Source: Myxocyprinus asiaticus (taxonomy: Eukaryota; Chordata; Actinopteri; Cypriniformes; Catostomidae). From it: a stretch of DNA of 64,000 bases. Below the pieces are notes generated by a model. It was not told the DNA's origin, did not search any database, and was given only the letters and a program-made list of their open reading frames with translations. Positions 33,883-44,781 of the stretch are shown here, piece after piece; position 1 is the stretch's first letter, and each line of letters begins with the position of its first letter. The stretch covers positions 35,727,831 to 35,791,830 of the forward strand of contig NC_059368.1 in assembly GCF_019703515.2 (NCBI RefSeq), written 5' to 3'. A program made the position numbers and the translations under genes.

Positions 33883-34129
33883 CATTGCCTGGCCAAAAAA
33901 AAAAGTCGCTGTTAGGATTTAAGACAGTGTTGTGATCTGGAGTTGCTTTAATTGGTCAGGACTACACTCAGCTATGTTATACGGCAATAAAATGTCAGCT
34001 GACTACCTGAATGTACTGAATGTCCAGGTTAATGACCATCAATGGATTTCAAATGCGAGCCATAATCAAAGCTAAAGGTGATCCAATGAAATATTAGATT
34101 ATGCAACTTTTTTGGGAGGTCAGGCAGTG
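33883..34129 (+). mobile_element. Short Tc1-derived MITE (same family as the fold-back)
   Basis: Ends CATTGCCTGGCC and GGTCAGGCAGTG. It shares the deletion junction of the 31380 element: terminus, poly(A), AGTCGC, GGATTTAA, then mid-transposase GTTGTGATCTGGAGTTGCTT. 247 bp, non-coding. Confidence 0.75.
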
Positions 34130-34145
34130 TACTATATACAGTATA

Positions 34146-34250
<105 letters not shown>

Positions 34251-34361
34251 TTCATTTTAGACTGTTATTATACAAAATGTTAAGATTAAATAAATAATTC
34301 TTTAAAACAAAACAAAAAATTCTCCCTTCATGTCTTTCAACCAGTCTTTTTCTTGTTACAG

Positions 34362-34700
34362 GTCACCAGTCCATGAAATTCTTGATGTCTAAATTGTACT
34401 GCCTGCCGAAGAAACAGTTTTGTCCATTATGCTCTGATACAGAAGCATAGTAAAGATCCACTCTTTAGTACATGTAATGGCCTTGGTGTAATATCTTGGA
34501 AAACCCTTTCTGTTTTATCCACAATCTTATTTTAAAATGTAAAACAGTCTGTGTAGTTTTGTGACAGTGATACATTTGCTTGTAGATGATTTCCTTCACT
34601 TTTTTATTTTTATTCCATAGATCTGATGTATTCAGCTCTAAACTGTAATGTAGTTCACATACATATACACACCTAATAAAGGTTACAAAACAGCCTCATA
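34362..34700 (+). other. ylpm1: YLPM1 distal 3'UTR exon
   Basis: From the inferred acceptor to just after the poly(A) signal. The cleavage site is not determined. Confidence 0.5.
34675..34680 (+). promoter_or_regulatory. Poly(A) signal AATAAA, probable YLPM1 end
   Basis: Canonical hexamer in CACCTAATAAAGG, about 310 nt into the distal UTR exon. Confidence 0.6.
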
Positions 34701-35416
34701 AAAACCTTTATACAATTACTTTTCAGTCTTTATTCATGTTGCTATTACAAACCTCTCTCTTTAATTGTGAAACTTCTCAATCGGCTATAATTCAAACGTG
34801 ATTCAAAAAAGTTGCGATTGATGCCAGATACTTCACCAGTAAGCTTGACTTTCAAAGCGGTTTGCTGGCTTCTCATGTGGCTACAAAAGTTGACTGACAG
34901 CTCTGCTCCTGCTGTTGTGATATTGGCATGCTGTCATTTGGTTAGCCACATAGGATGCCAGGAAATATTTACAGGAATTTTCCAAGTGCTTAAAAGATTT
35001 GTACAGATTTTGGCTGGGCCAAAACTCTGTATTAGAACCTCCTATAATCGTAATGGATTTATACATTTGTTTGATTATATTGTAATATGCCATGTATGTA
35101 GCCCCGAGAGGTTTCATACTAAATATTGCAACACTACATTTCAAACAAACTCCCTGCATGGTTTTTAACACAAAGACATAATCTGGCATTGTCACACAAA
35201 TAGGATTGCAATACATTTAGGGTTATTGCTCTGATAAATGTTCGAAGAATAAGCATTGTTGTCAGTAAATTTCTATGGTAATAGTGGTGCTGATTCTTGT
35301 AGTATTGTATTTTGTACTTAATCGAATGTTTCTCACTTTGGCGGAATGTATTTTTAATGCATTTACATAGACTTTATTATGATTAGTAGTACTAATATAA
35401 TTTTTGCAAAAATATA
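34701..35416. other. Intergenic, nothing recognised
   Basis: Overlapping short frames on both strands, without family resemblance. Confidence 0.35.
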
Positions 35417-36993
35417 CAGGTGCATCTCAATAAATTAGAATGTCGTGGAAAAGTTCATTTATTTCAGTAAATCAACTCAAATTGTGAAACTCGTGTATTA
35501 AATAAATTCAATGCACACAGACTGAAGTAGTTTAAGTCTTTGGTTCTTTTAATTGTGATGATTTTGGCTCACATTTAACAAAAACCCACCAATTCACTAT
35601 CTCAAAAAATTAGAATATGGTGACATGCCAATCAGCTAATCAACTCAAAACACCTGCAAAGGTTTCCTGAGCCTTCAAAATGGTCTCTCAGTTTGGTTCA
35701 CTAGGCTACACAATCATGGGGAAGACTGCTGATCTGACAGTTGTCCAGAAGACAATCACTGGCACCCTTCACAAGGAGGGTAAGCCACAAACATTCATTG
35801 CCAAAATAGCTGGCTGTTCACAGAGTGCTGTATCCAAGCATGTTAACAGAAAGTTGAGTGGAAGGAAAAAGTGTGGAAGAAAAAGATGCACAACCAACCG
35901 AGAGAACCGCAGCCTTATGATTGTCAAGCAAAATCGATTCAAGAATTTGGGTGAACTTCACAAGGAATGGACTGAGGCTGGGGTCAAGGCATCAAGAGCG
36001 ACCACACACAGACGTGTCAAGGAATTTGGCTACAGTTGTCGTATTCCTCTTGTTAAGCCACTCCTGAACCACAGACAACGTCAGAGGCGTCTTACCTGGG
36101 CTAAGGAGAAGAAGAACTGGACTGTTGCCCAGTGGTCAAGTCCTCTTTTCAGATGAGAGCAAGTTTTGTATTTCATTTGGAAACCAAGGTCCTAGAGTCT
36201 GGAGGAAGGGTGGAGAAGCTCATAGCCCAAGTTGCTTGAAGTCCAGTGTTAAGTTTCCACAGTCCGTGATGATTTGGGGTGCAATGTCATCTGCTGGTGT
36301 TGGTCCATTGTGTTTTTTGAAAACCAAAGTCACTGCACCCGGTTACCAAGAAATTTGAGCACTTCATGCTTCCTTCTGCTGACCAGCTTTTTAAAGTTGC
36401 TGATTTCATTTTCCAGCAGGATTTGGCACCTGCCCACACTGCCAAAAGCACCAAAAGTTGGTTAAATGACCATGGTGTTGGTGTGCTTGACTGGCCAGCA
36501 AACTCACCAGACCTGAACCCCATAGAGAATCTATGGGGTATTGTCAAGAGGAAAATGAGTAACAAGAGACCAAAAAATGCAGATGAGCTGAAGGCCACTG
36601 TCAAAGAAACCTGGGCTTCCATACCACCTCAGCAGTGCCACAAACTGATCACCTCCATGCCACGCTGAATTGAGGCAGTAATTAAAGCAATAGGAGCCCC
36701 TACCAAGTATTGAGTACATATACAGTAAATGAACATACTTTCCAGAAGGCCAACAATTCACTAAAAATGTTTTTTTTATTGGTCTTATGATGTATTCTAA
36801 TTTTTTGAGATAGTGAATTGGTGGGTTTTTGTTAAATGTGAGCCAAAATCATCACAATTAAAAGAACCAAAGACTTAAACTACTTCAGTCTGTGTGCATT
36901 GAATTTATTTAATACCCGAGTTTCACAATTTGAGTTGAATTACTGAAATAAATGAACTTTTCCACAACATTCTAATTTATTGAGATGCACCTG
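35417..36993 (+). mobile_element. Tc1-like element with ~210-bp inverted repeats, near full length
   Basis: Flanked by TA. The start CAGGTGCATCTCAATAAATT and the end are inverted copies over about 210 bp, with AACCAAAGACTTAAACTACT and its complement deep in the arms. 1577 bp. The transposase inside is broken (see next entry). Confidence 0.9.
35717..36712 (+). pseudogene. Tc1 transposase pseudogene
   Basis: ATG at 35717 opens MGKTADLTVVQKTITGTLHK. An HTH region (AKIAGCSQSAVSKHVNRKLS) and GRKRC follow. A frameshift near 36140 separates this from LFSDESKF (first Asp). Another near 36352 separates GYQEI from EHFMLPSADQLF. FQQDLAPAHTA (second Asp) and NPIENLW (Glu) are present. TGA at 36666 replaces Arg, just before IEAVIKAIGAPTKY. 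Confidence 0.85.
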
Positions 36994-37401
36994 TATATGA
37001 ATGCACACTGGGCATTAGTACACTTGTATTGTCAAGTGGTCCACCCAACAGTGGTGTTCATTAAATCCTCATTTTATTTATTTATTTTTATAAGATGACG
37101 TTTCACTGATAAATATTGCAATATAAAAATGAACAAGATGACACTAAAGGTAAGTGCGAAGAGACTGTTGATCAATCTGTTATAAATGTACATTGTGAAT
37201 CTATCATACACCAGTTGTTAATGTTTTATTAGTATATATTGTGTGCATCTATAATTCAATTGGAGTATAACAGTTACATTGTAATTAACTTTTTATTTAG
37301 TGCCCTTTTCTTTAATGCCCTTTTGTGTGTCTGATATGGAGAGCCTTCACTCATGTTGCTCCCAACTCAAATTTATTTTTGTGCAATATGAGTGTATGAG
37401 G

Positions 37402-37524
37402 GCCCTAAGCGAAATCCTACTTGGGTGCCCTAAGCGAAATCCTACTTGGGTGCCCTGAGCGAAATCCTACTTGGGTGCCCTAAGCGAAATCCTGCTTGGG
37501 AGCCCTGAGTGAAAACCTACTTGG
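37402..37524 (+). repeat. Period-25 tandem repeat, five units
   Basis: Unit GCCCTAAGCGAAATCCTACTTGGGT, in two pieces GCCCTAAGCGAAATC and CTACTTGGGT, starts at 37402, 37427, 37452, 37477 and 37502 with a few substitutions. Confidence 0.9.
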
Positions 37525-37589
37525 AGGGGCCCCCCTATGGCTGTCTAATTGAGCCATAAGAGCTGCCTGAGTCTTAATCGTAGCTTTTA

Positions 37590-37660
<71 letters not shown>

Positions 37661-37663
37661 TAC
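37590..37663. repeat. (TG)n(TA)n(CA)n palindromic microsatellite
   Basis: TG, then TA, then CA runs. Self-complementary. Confidence 0.95.
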
Positions 37664-38761
37664 ACACCTTGCTTTGCAGGGCACCCTGGTGTTTTGGGGG
37701 CTCTAAGTGGCCACCTATACCACTTATAGCTTGAAAACGGCCATAACTGTATGTCTGTAGAAAACGTTCTTTTTCGGAGATAACACTCGCTAGAAAAGAG
37801 CAGCCTGGACATTCTGCTCAATATTTCCTTTTGTGTTACATGAAAAAGTATAAAAGCAATGTATGGAATCAGCTATGAATAAGATTTTCAGTTTTGGGTG
37901 AACTATTCATTTAATGCACGATGGTTCAGCTGCACCCTCTAGAGTCTAGAGACATAACATTTCTCCAGTGGGTCCTTACGCTGGAAAGAAATAAAGATTT
38001 AGCCATATAGACCTATGCATATATTTCTGGATATGATAAATGGTTAAAATGGTTGGAGTGCATTTGATATAATTGTATAGAATTTTAGGGGGGAAATGTT
38101 AAGCAATACATAAAATGTATGTGCATAAACATCTTTTCTGAGGAATGTTTTTCTTGTCACTTTCAGAACCACTGTTAAGTGAACAACATAAAAACTCACT
38201 AACACCAACTCTGTATACTGTTACTAAAAACCCTGACCTTGACACTCGTGGTAATTGATATTAGTATCAAAACAAGTGTATTGTACAGTCACCATCATCA
38301 AACGTGATTAAAAAATGTGACCTATGACTCATTACTAAACAAATGTATTAAGGCTATACAATAACAAAACAAATGCTTAATTTAATTACCAAAGAAAACC
38401 CATAAAACTGAGTAATCTTGATTTTTCTTATTTGAATTCCACTTTTATTTTGTGGCAATTGAACCTCTTTCCTGAAAATAGTAGTTGGTTAGGTGCAGAA
38501 CATGTGGACTGTCACCTTAACATATTCTCTTGGTATGATTTTAGCTGTACTGATATATTTTTGTACCAGATACTCTGCATAACTGCTCAATAGAATAGTA
38601 GCTTTGTTTGCTGGTGCATGTATACTCTGTAATCTATACATATGAGTTTGCTATACTTTATATACAGTTATGTGCTTTTTATCTATGACATTTCATGTAT
38701 TGTTAACACTTTACAATAATGTTCTATTAGTTAACATAAAACTAACAATGAATAGTACTTA

Positions 38762-39807
38762 CACTGCCTGGCGGAAAAAAAAAAGTGCATACCCTAATAT
38801 TTAGTTGGACTGGCTTTAGCTTTGATTATGGCATGTGGCATTATTTTGACAACCTTATGCAAAGTCACAACATTTATTTCCATCCAGAGTTGCATTAATT
38901 TTTGGCCGAGATCTTGTATTGATGATGGGAGAGTGGAACCACTCCGTAAAGTCTTCTCCGACACATCCCAAAGACTTTCAATGGGGTTAAGGTAAGGACT
39001 CTGTGGTGGCCAATTCATGTGGGAAAATTATTCCTCATGCTGCCTGAACCACTCTTTCACAATTTGAGCCTGATGAATCTTGGCATTGTCATCCTGGAAT
39101 ATGCCTGTGCCATCAAGGAATTAAAAATCCATTGATGGGGTAACCTGGTCATTCAGTATATGTAGTCTGCTGACTTCATTTTATTGCCGCATAACGTTGC
39201 TGAGCCTAGATCTGACTAATTGAAGCAACCCCAGATCATAACACTGCCTCCAGAGGCTTGTACAGTGGGCACTATGCATGATGGGTGCATCGCTTCATGC
39301 ACTTCCCTTCTTATCCTGACACGCCCATCACTTTGGATAGGGTAAATCTGGACTCATCAGACCACATTACCTTTTTCCATTGCTCCACAGTCCAATCTTT
39401 ATGCTCCCTAGCAAATTGAAGTCGTTTTTTCCGATTTGCCTCACTAACAAGTTGCTTTCATGTGGCTACACAGCTGTTTAGTCCCAATCCTGTAAGTTCT
39501 CATCGCATTGTGCGTATGGAAATGCTCCTACTTTCATTATTAAACATAGCCGTGAGTTTTACTGTCGGTGTTTTAGTGATCTCCGATCACGATCATTCAA
39601 GATTTTTTTCCGAACATTTCTTCCACGAAGCTGACGGTTCACCACTATCCTTCCAATTTTTAATAATATGCTGGACAGTTCTTAACTCAATTACAGTGAT
39701 TGCAGCAGTCTCCTTAGTTGTTTTCTTTGCTTGATGAAGGCCAATCTGAAACACAGTAACATCTTTTCCACGACCACGGGATACGCTTTCCGACATGGTG
39801 GTTTGAG
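38762..39807 (-). mobile_element. Tc1-like element (same family as the 31380 element), 5'-truncated
   Basis: The right terminus CACTGCCTGGCGG lies at 38762. On the - strand the coding remnant starts MSESVSRGRGKDVTVFQIGL near 39797, shows KKTTKETAA and a helix-turn-helix, and ends [18 protein letters not shown] near the terminus. Frameshifts break it. The left terminus is missing: the sequence passes directly into another Tc1 family at about 39808. Confidence 0.8.
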
Positions 39808-40041
39808 TATTCTGTAACTGCTGATCTCCTGGAATTTTCACGCACAACAGTCTCTAGAATTTACTCCGAATGGTGCCAGAAACAAAAAACATCCAGTGAG
39901 CGGCAGTTCTGTGGATGGAAATGCCTTGTTGATGGGAGAGGACAACCGAGAATGGCCAGACTGGTTAGAACTGACAAAGTCTATGGTAACTCAGAAAACC
40001 TCTCTGTAGAATTGTGGTGAGAAGAATAGAATCTCAGAATG
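39808..40041 (+). mobile_element. Tc1 family B internal fragment
   Basis: TTCTGTAACTGCTGATCTCC through ATAGAATCTCAGAATGC matches the internal region of the element at 29336. Neither terminus is present. Confidence 0.7.
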
Positions 40042-40069
40042 CTATTCTGAGATGCAGGTTGGTGCTGTT

Positions 40070-40140
40070 TGGCGGCACGAGGGGGGCAAAATGTGGACAA
40101 CATTAGGCAGGTGGTTTTAAAGTTGTGGTTGATTTGGGGT
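40070..40140 (+). mobile_element. Terminal scrap of Tc1 family C
   Basis: CATTAGGCAGGTGGTTTTAA and the preceding GCACGAGGGGG match the inverted terminus of the element at 42412. Confidence 0.6.
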
Positions 40141-40202
40141 GTGTGTGTAATATATATATATATTACACACACATACATACATACATACACACACACACTG
40201 TG

Positions 40203-40735
40203 CACTTTATTAGGAACATTATGGTCCTAATAAAGTGACAAATGCAGTCTTCTGCTGTTGTTGCACATCCACCTAAAGGTTTGATGTGTTGTGCATTCTG
40301 AGATGCTATCCTGCTCACTACAATAGAACAGAGGAGTTATCCGAGCTACTATAGCTTTTCTGTCAGCTCAAACCAGTCTGGCTATTCTCTGTTGACCCCT
40401 CATCAACATGGCATTTCTTCAGAACTTGCTCTCACTGGATGGATTTTGTTTTTGGCACCATTACTCTAGAGACTGTAGTGCGTGAAAATCCCAGGACATA
40501 AGCAGTTACAGAAATACTCAAACCAGCCCGTTTGGCACCAAAAATCATGCTACGGTTAATCACTGAGATCACATTTTTTCCCCATTCTGATGGTTGATGT
40601 GAATATTAACTGAAGCTCCTAACCAGTATCTGCATGATACTGCATTGCACTGCTGCCACACACTTGGCTGATTTGATAATCGCATGAATAAGTTGGTGTT
40701 CAGGTGATCCTAATAAAGTGCTCAGTGAATATATA
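40203..40735 (-). mobile_element. Tc1 family B copy, internally deleted
   Basis: On the - strand the end ACTGAGCACTTTATTAGGAT is followed by the N-terminal transposase region with several frame breaks. It stops after RRMxxQQQKT-like sequence and reaches a short terminus near 40203. The C-terminal catalytic half is absent. Confidence 0.75.
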
Positions 40736-40737
40736 TA

Positions 40738-42355
40738 CAGTGCATCTGGAAAGTATTCACAATGCTTCACTTTTTCCACATTTTGTTATGTTATTGCCTT
40801 ATTCCAAAATGGATTAAATTCATTATTTCCCTAAAAATTCTACAAACAATAACCCATAATGACAACGTGAAAGAAGTTTTTTTTTTTTTTAAATCTTTGC
40901 AAATTTATTAAAAATAAAAAACGAAACAAATCATATGTACATAAGTATTCACAGCCTTTGCCATGACACTCAAAATTGAGCTCAGGTGCATCCTGTTTCC
41001 ACTGATCATCCTTGAGATGTTTCTACAACTTGACTGGAGTCCACCTGTGGTAAATTCAGTTGATTGGACATGATTTGGAAAGGCACACACCTGTCTATAT
41101 AAGGTCCCACAGTTAACAGTGCATGTCAGAGCACAAACCAAGCCATGAAGTCCAAGGAATTGTCTGTAGACCTCTGAGACAGGATTGAATCAAGGCACAG
41201 ATCTGGGGAAGGGTACAGAAAAATTTCTGCAGCATTGAAGGTCCCAATGAGCACAGTGGCCTCCATCATCCGTAAATGGAAGAAGTTTGGAACCACCAGG
41301 ACTCTTCCTAGAGCTGGCCGCCCAGCCAAACTGAGCGATCGGGGGAGAAGGACCTTGGTCAGGGAGGTGACCAAGAACCCGATGGTCACTCTGACAGAGC
41401 TCCAGCATTTCTCTGTGGAGAGAGGAGAACCTTCCAGAAGAACAACCATCTCTGCAGCACTCCACCAATCAGGCCTGTATGGTAGAGTGGCCAGACGGAA
41501 GCCACTCCTCAGTAAAAGGCACATGACAGCCCGCCTGGCGTTTGCCAAAAGGCACCTGAAGGACTCTCAGACTATGAGAAACAAAGATTGAACTCTTTGA
41601 CCTGAATGGCAAGCGTCATGTCTGGAGGAAACCAGGCACCGCTCATCACCTGGCCAATACCATCCCTACAGTGAAGCATGGTGGTGGCAGCATCATGCTG
41701 TGGGGATGTTTTTCAGCGGCAGGAACTGGGAGACTAGTCAGGTTCGAGGGAAATATGAATGCAGCAATGTACAGAGACATCCTTGATGAAAACCTGCTCC
41801 AGAGCGCTCTGGATCTCAGACTAGGGTGAAGGTTCATCTTCCAACAGGACAACGATCCTAAGCACACAGCCAAGATAACAAAGGAGTGGCTACGGGACAA
41901 CTCTGTGAATGTCCTTGAGCGGCCCAACCAGAGCCCAGACTTGAACCCGATTGAACATCTCTGGAGAGATCTGAAAATGGCTGTGCACCGACGCTCCCCA
42001 TCCAACCTGATGGAGCTTGAGAGGTCCTGCAAAGAAGAATGGGAGAAACTGCCCAAAAATAGGTGTGCCAAGCTTGTAGCATCATACTCAAAAAGACTTG
42101 AGGCTGTAATTGGTGCCAAAGGTGCTTCAACAAAGTATTGAACAAAGGCTGTGAATACTTATGTACATGTGATTTTTGTTTTGTTTTTTATTTTTAATAA
42201 GTTTGCAAAGATTTCAAACAAACTTCTTTCACGTTGTCATTATGGGGTATTGTTTGTAGAATTGAGGAAAATAATGAATTTATTCCATTTTGGAATAAGG
42301 CTGTAACATAACAAAATGTGGAAAAAGTGCAGCGCTCTGAATACTTTCCGGATGC

Positions 42356-42359
<4 letters not shown>
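40738..42359 (+). mobile_element. Tc1 family A copy 1 (PPTN/Passport-like ends)
   Basis: The element begins CAGTGCATCTGGAAAGTATT and ends TTCCGGATGCACTG, with long imperfect inverted repeats (CACTTTTTCCACATTTTGTT on the left, complement on the right). 1622 bp. The ends resemble the plaice/salmon/frog Tc1 group described as PPTN/Passport, by recall. Two more copies lie at 59378 and 62525. Confidence 0.85.
41144..42141 (+). pseudogene. Family A transposase pseudogene, copy 1
   Basis: ATG at 41144 starts [10 protein letters not shown], with an early TGA at 41176. The HTH ([19 protein letters not shown]) and [12 protein letters not shown] follow. At 41578-41590 the frame shifts at [11 protein letters not shown]: the segment that should hold the first catalytic Asp (LWSDET) is absent. 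[11 protein letters not shown] (second Asp) and [11 protein letters not shown] (Glu) are present, with a TGA shortly before FQQD. Confidence 0.85.

Positions 42360-42411
<52 letters not shown>
42360..42411. repeat. (TG)n(TA)n microsatellite between Tc1 copies
   Basis: TG run then TA run, filling the whole gap between two elements. Confidence 0.95.
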
Positions 42412-43624
42412 CAGATCAGCCACAATATTAAAACCACCTGCCTAATATTGTGTAGGTCCCCCTCGTGCTGACAAAACAGCTCTGACCCATTGAGGCATGG
42501 ACTCCACAAGACCTCCGAAAGTGTCCTGTTGGATCTGGCACCAAGACTTTAGCAGCAGATCCTTTAAGTTCTATAAGTTGCGAGGTGGGGCCTCCATGGA
42601 TCGGACTTGTTGGTCCAGCACATCCTATAGATGCTCAATTGGATTGAGATTTGGGGAATTTGGAGGCCAAAACAACACCTTGAACTCTTTGTCATGTTCC
42701 TCAAACCATTCCTGAACATTTTTTGCAGTGTGGCAGGGCACATTATCCTGCTGAAAGAGGCCACTGCCATCAGGGAATACCATTGCCATGAAGGGGTGTA
42801 CGTGGTCTGCAACAATCTTTAGGTAGGTGGTATGTGTCAAAGTAACATCCACATGAATGCCAGGACCCAAGGTTTCCCAATAGAACATTGCCCAGAGCAT
42901 CACACTGCCTCCGCCAGCCTGACTTCTTCCCATGGTGCATCCTGTTGCCATCTCTTCCCAGGTAAACGAAGCACACACACCCGGCCGTCCACATGATCTA
43001 AAAGAAAATGTGATTCATCAGACCAGGCCACCTTCTTCCATTGCTCCATGGTCCAGTTCTGATGCTCATGTACCCATTGTAGGCGCTTTCTGAGGTGGAC
43101 AGGGGTCAGCATGGGCACTCTGACCGGTCTGCGGCTACGCAGCCCCATACGCAGCAAGCTGTGATGCACTGTGTGTTCTGACACCTTTCTATCACAGCAT
43201 TATGTTTTTCAGCAATTTGTGCTACAGAAGCTCTTCTTTGGGATCAGACCAGACGGGCTTGCCTTCGCTCCCCATGCTTATCAGTGAGATTTGGGCGCCC
43301 ATGACCCTGTTGTCGGTTCACCGGTTGTCCTTCCTTAGACCACTTTTGGTAGGTACTAACCACTGCATACCGGGAACACCCCACAAGACCTGCCGTTTTG
43401 GAGATGCTCTGACCCAGTCATCTAGCCATCACAATTTGGCCCTTGAGAAAGTCGCTCAGATCCTTACGTTTGCCCATTTTTCCTGCTTCCAATACATGAA
43501 ATTCAAGAACTGACTGTTCACTTGCTGCCTAATATATCCCACCTCTTGACAAGTGCCATTGTAATGAGATAATAAATGTTATTCACTTCACCTGTCAGTA
43601 GTTTTATGTTGTGGCTGATCAGTG
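42412..43624 (-). mobile_element. Tc1 family C element, near full length, defective
   Basis: Ends CAGATCAGCCACAATATTAA and TTTTATGTTGTGGCTGATCAGTG-type complement. 1213 bp. On the - strand it retains HTH-region remnants, VAWSDESHF, FQQDNVPCHTA and NPNLNPIEHL, but in at least three frames with stops after IEHL. Confidence 0.85.
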
Positions 43625-43643
43625 TAATATATATGTATATATA

Positions 43644-44156
43644 CACTGCCGTTCAAAAGTTTGGGGTCACTTGACTGAAATGTTTCTCATGATCTTAAAA
43701 ACCTTTTGATTTGAAGGCGTATGCTTAAATGTATGATATTAGTTTTGTAGACAAAAATATAATTGTGCCAACATATTAATTTCATTACAAAACAAAAATT
43801 GTATTTAAAAAAAAAAAAAATGTTTTTGAAATGGATGACTTGGACCGGATAATAAAGAAAAACAGCTAATAAGTGCCCAGTATTGATGGGAACTCCTTCA
43901 ATACTGTTTAAAAAGCATCCCAGGGTGATACCTCAAGAAGCTGGTTGAGAAAATGTCAAGAGTACATTTCTGCAAAGTCTGTGCAAAGGGTGGCTACGTT
44001 GAGGATGCTAAAGTATAACATAGTTTTGAATTATTTTGGATTTATTTAGTCACAACACATTTCCTATAATTTTGATGACTTTACTATTATCCTTAAATGT
44101 GAAAAAGAATAATAATAAAGAATGAGTAAGTGACCCTAAACTTTTTACCGGTAGTG
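43644..44156 (+). mobile_element. Non-autonomous family D element, copy 1
   Basis: The left end CACTGCCGTTCAAAAGTTTG and right end ACTTTTTACCGGTAGTG are inverted repeats, with GGGTCACTT and AAGTGACCC inside. 513 bp, non-coding, with TATA on both sides. A second copy follows after a CA tract. Confidence 0.85.
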
Positions 44157-44164
44157 TGTGTGTG

Positions 44165-44223
<59 letters not shown>
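44157..44223. repeat. (TG)(TA)(CA) microsatellite between family D copies
   Basis: The whole gap between the two family D copies is dinucleotide repeat. Confidence 0.95.
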
Positions 44224-44226
<3 letters not shown>

Positions 44227-44709
44227 CGTTCAAAAGTTTGGGGTCACTTGCCTGAAATGTTTTTCATGATCTTAAAACCCTTTTGATCTGAAGGCGTATG
44301 CTTAAATGTTTGAAATTAGTTTTATAGAGAAAACTATAATTGTTCCAACATAATTTAATTACAAAACCAAAATTTTATAAAAAAAAATAAAAGTTTTTGA
44401 AATAGATGACTTGGACTGAATAAATAAGAAAAGCAGCCACTAAGTGCCCAGCATATATAAAAAGCATCCCAGGGGGAATAACTCAAGAAGTTGGTTGAGA
44501 AAATGCAAGTACATTTCTTCAAAATCTAGGCAAAGTGAGGCCACTTTGAAGATGCTAAAATATAACATAGTTTTGATTTATTTTGGATTGTCTTAATCAC
44601 AACATAATTCCAATATTTCCATTTCTATTGTTCCATAGTTGTGATAACTTTACTATTATTCTAAAATGTGAAAAAAAAAAAATAAGTGACCCTAAACTTT
44701 TGACCGGTA

Positions 44710-44712
<3 letters not shown>
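44224..44712 (+). mobile_element. Non-autonomous family D element, copy 2
   Basis: Same order and orientation as the copy at 43644: CCGTTCAAAAGTTTGGGGTC left, CTTTTGACCGGTAGTG right. Shared internal AAAGCATCCCAGGG. 489 bp. Confidence 0.85.
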
Positions 44713-44759
<47 letters not shown>

Positions 44760-44781
44760 TATATATATATATATATATACT
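44713..44781. repeat. (TG)n(TA)n microsatellite
   Basis: TG then TA run after the second family D copy. Confidence 0.95.

Larger units (their letters stand above)
36996..38761. other. Intergenic with tandem repeat and microsatellite
   Basis: Holds the period-25 repeat at 37402 and a (TG)(TA)(CA) tract at 37590-37663. Otherwise nothing recognised. Confidence 0.4.

Noticed and set aside
37402..37524. CRISPR-like array
   Set aside because: Units are contiguous with no spacers; a eukaryotic minisatellite.
39462..39734. 90-codon + strand frame with apparent membrane segments
   Set aside because: Antisense of the Tc1-like transposase N-terminus at 39593-39797.
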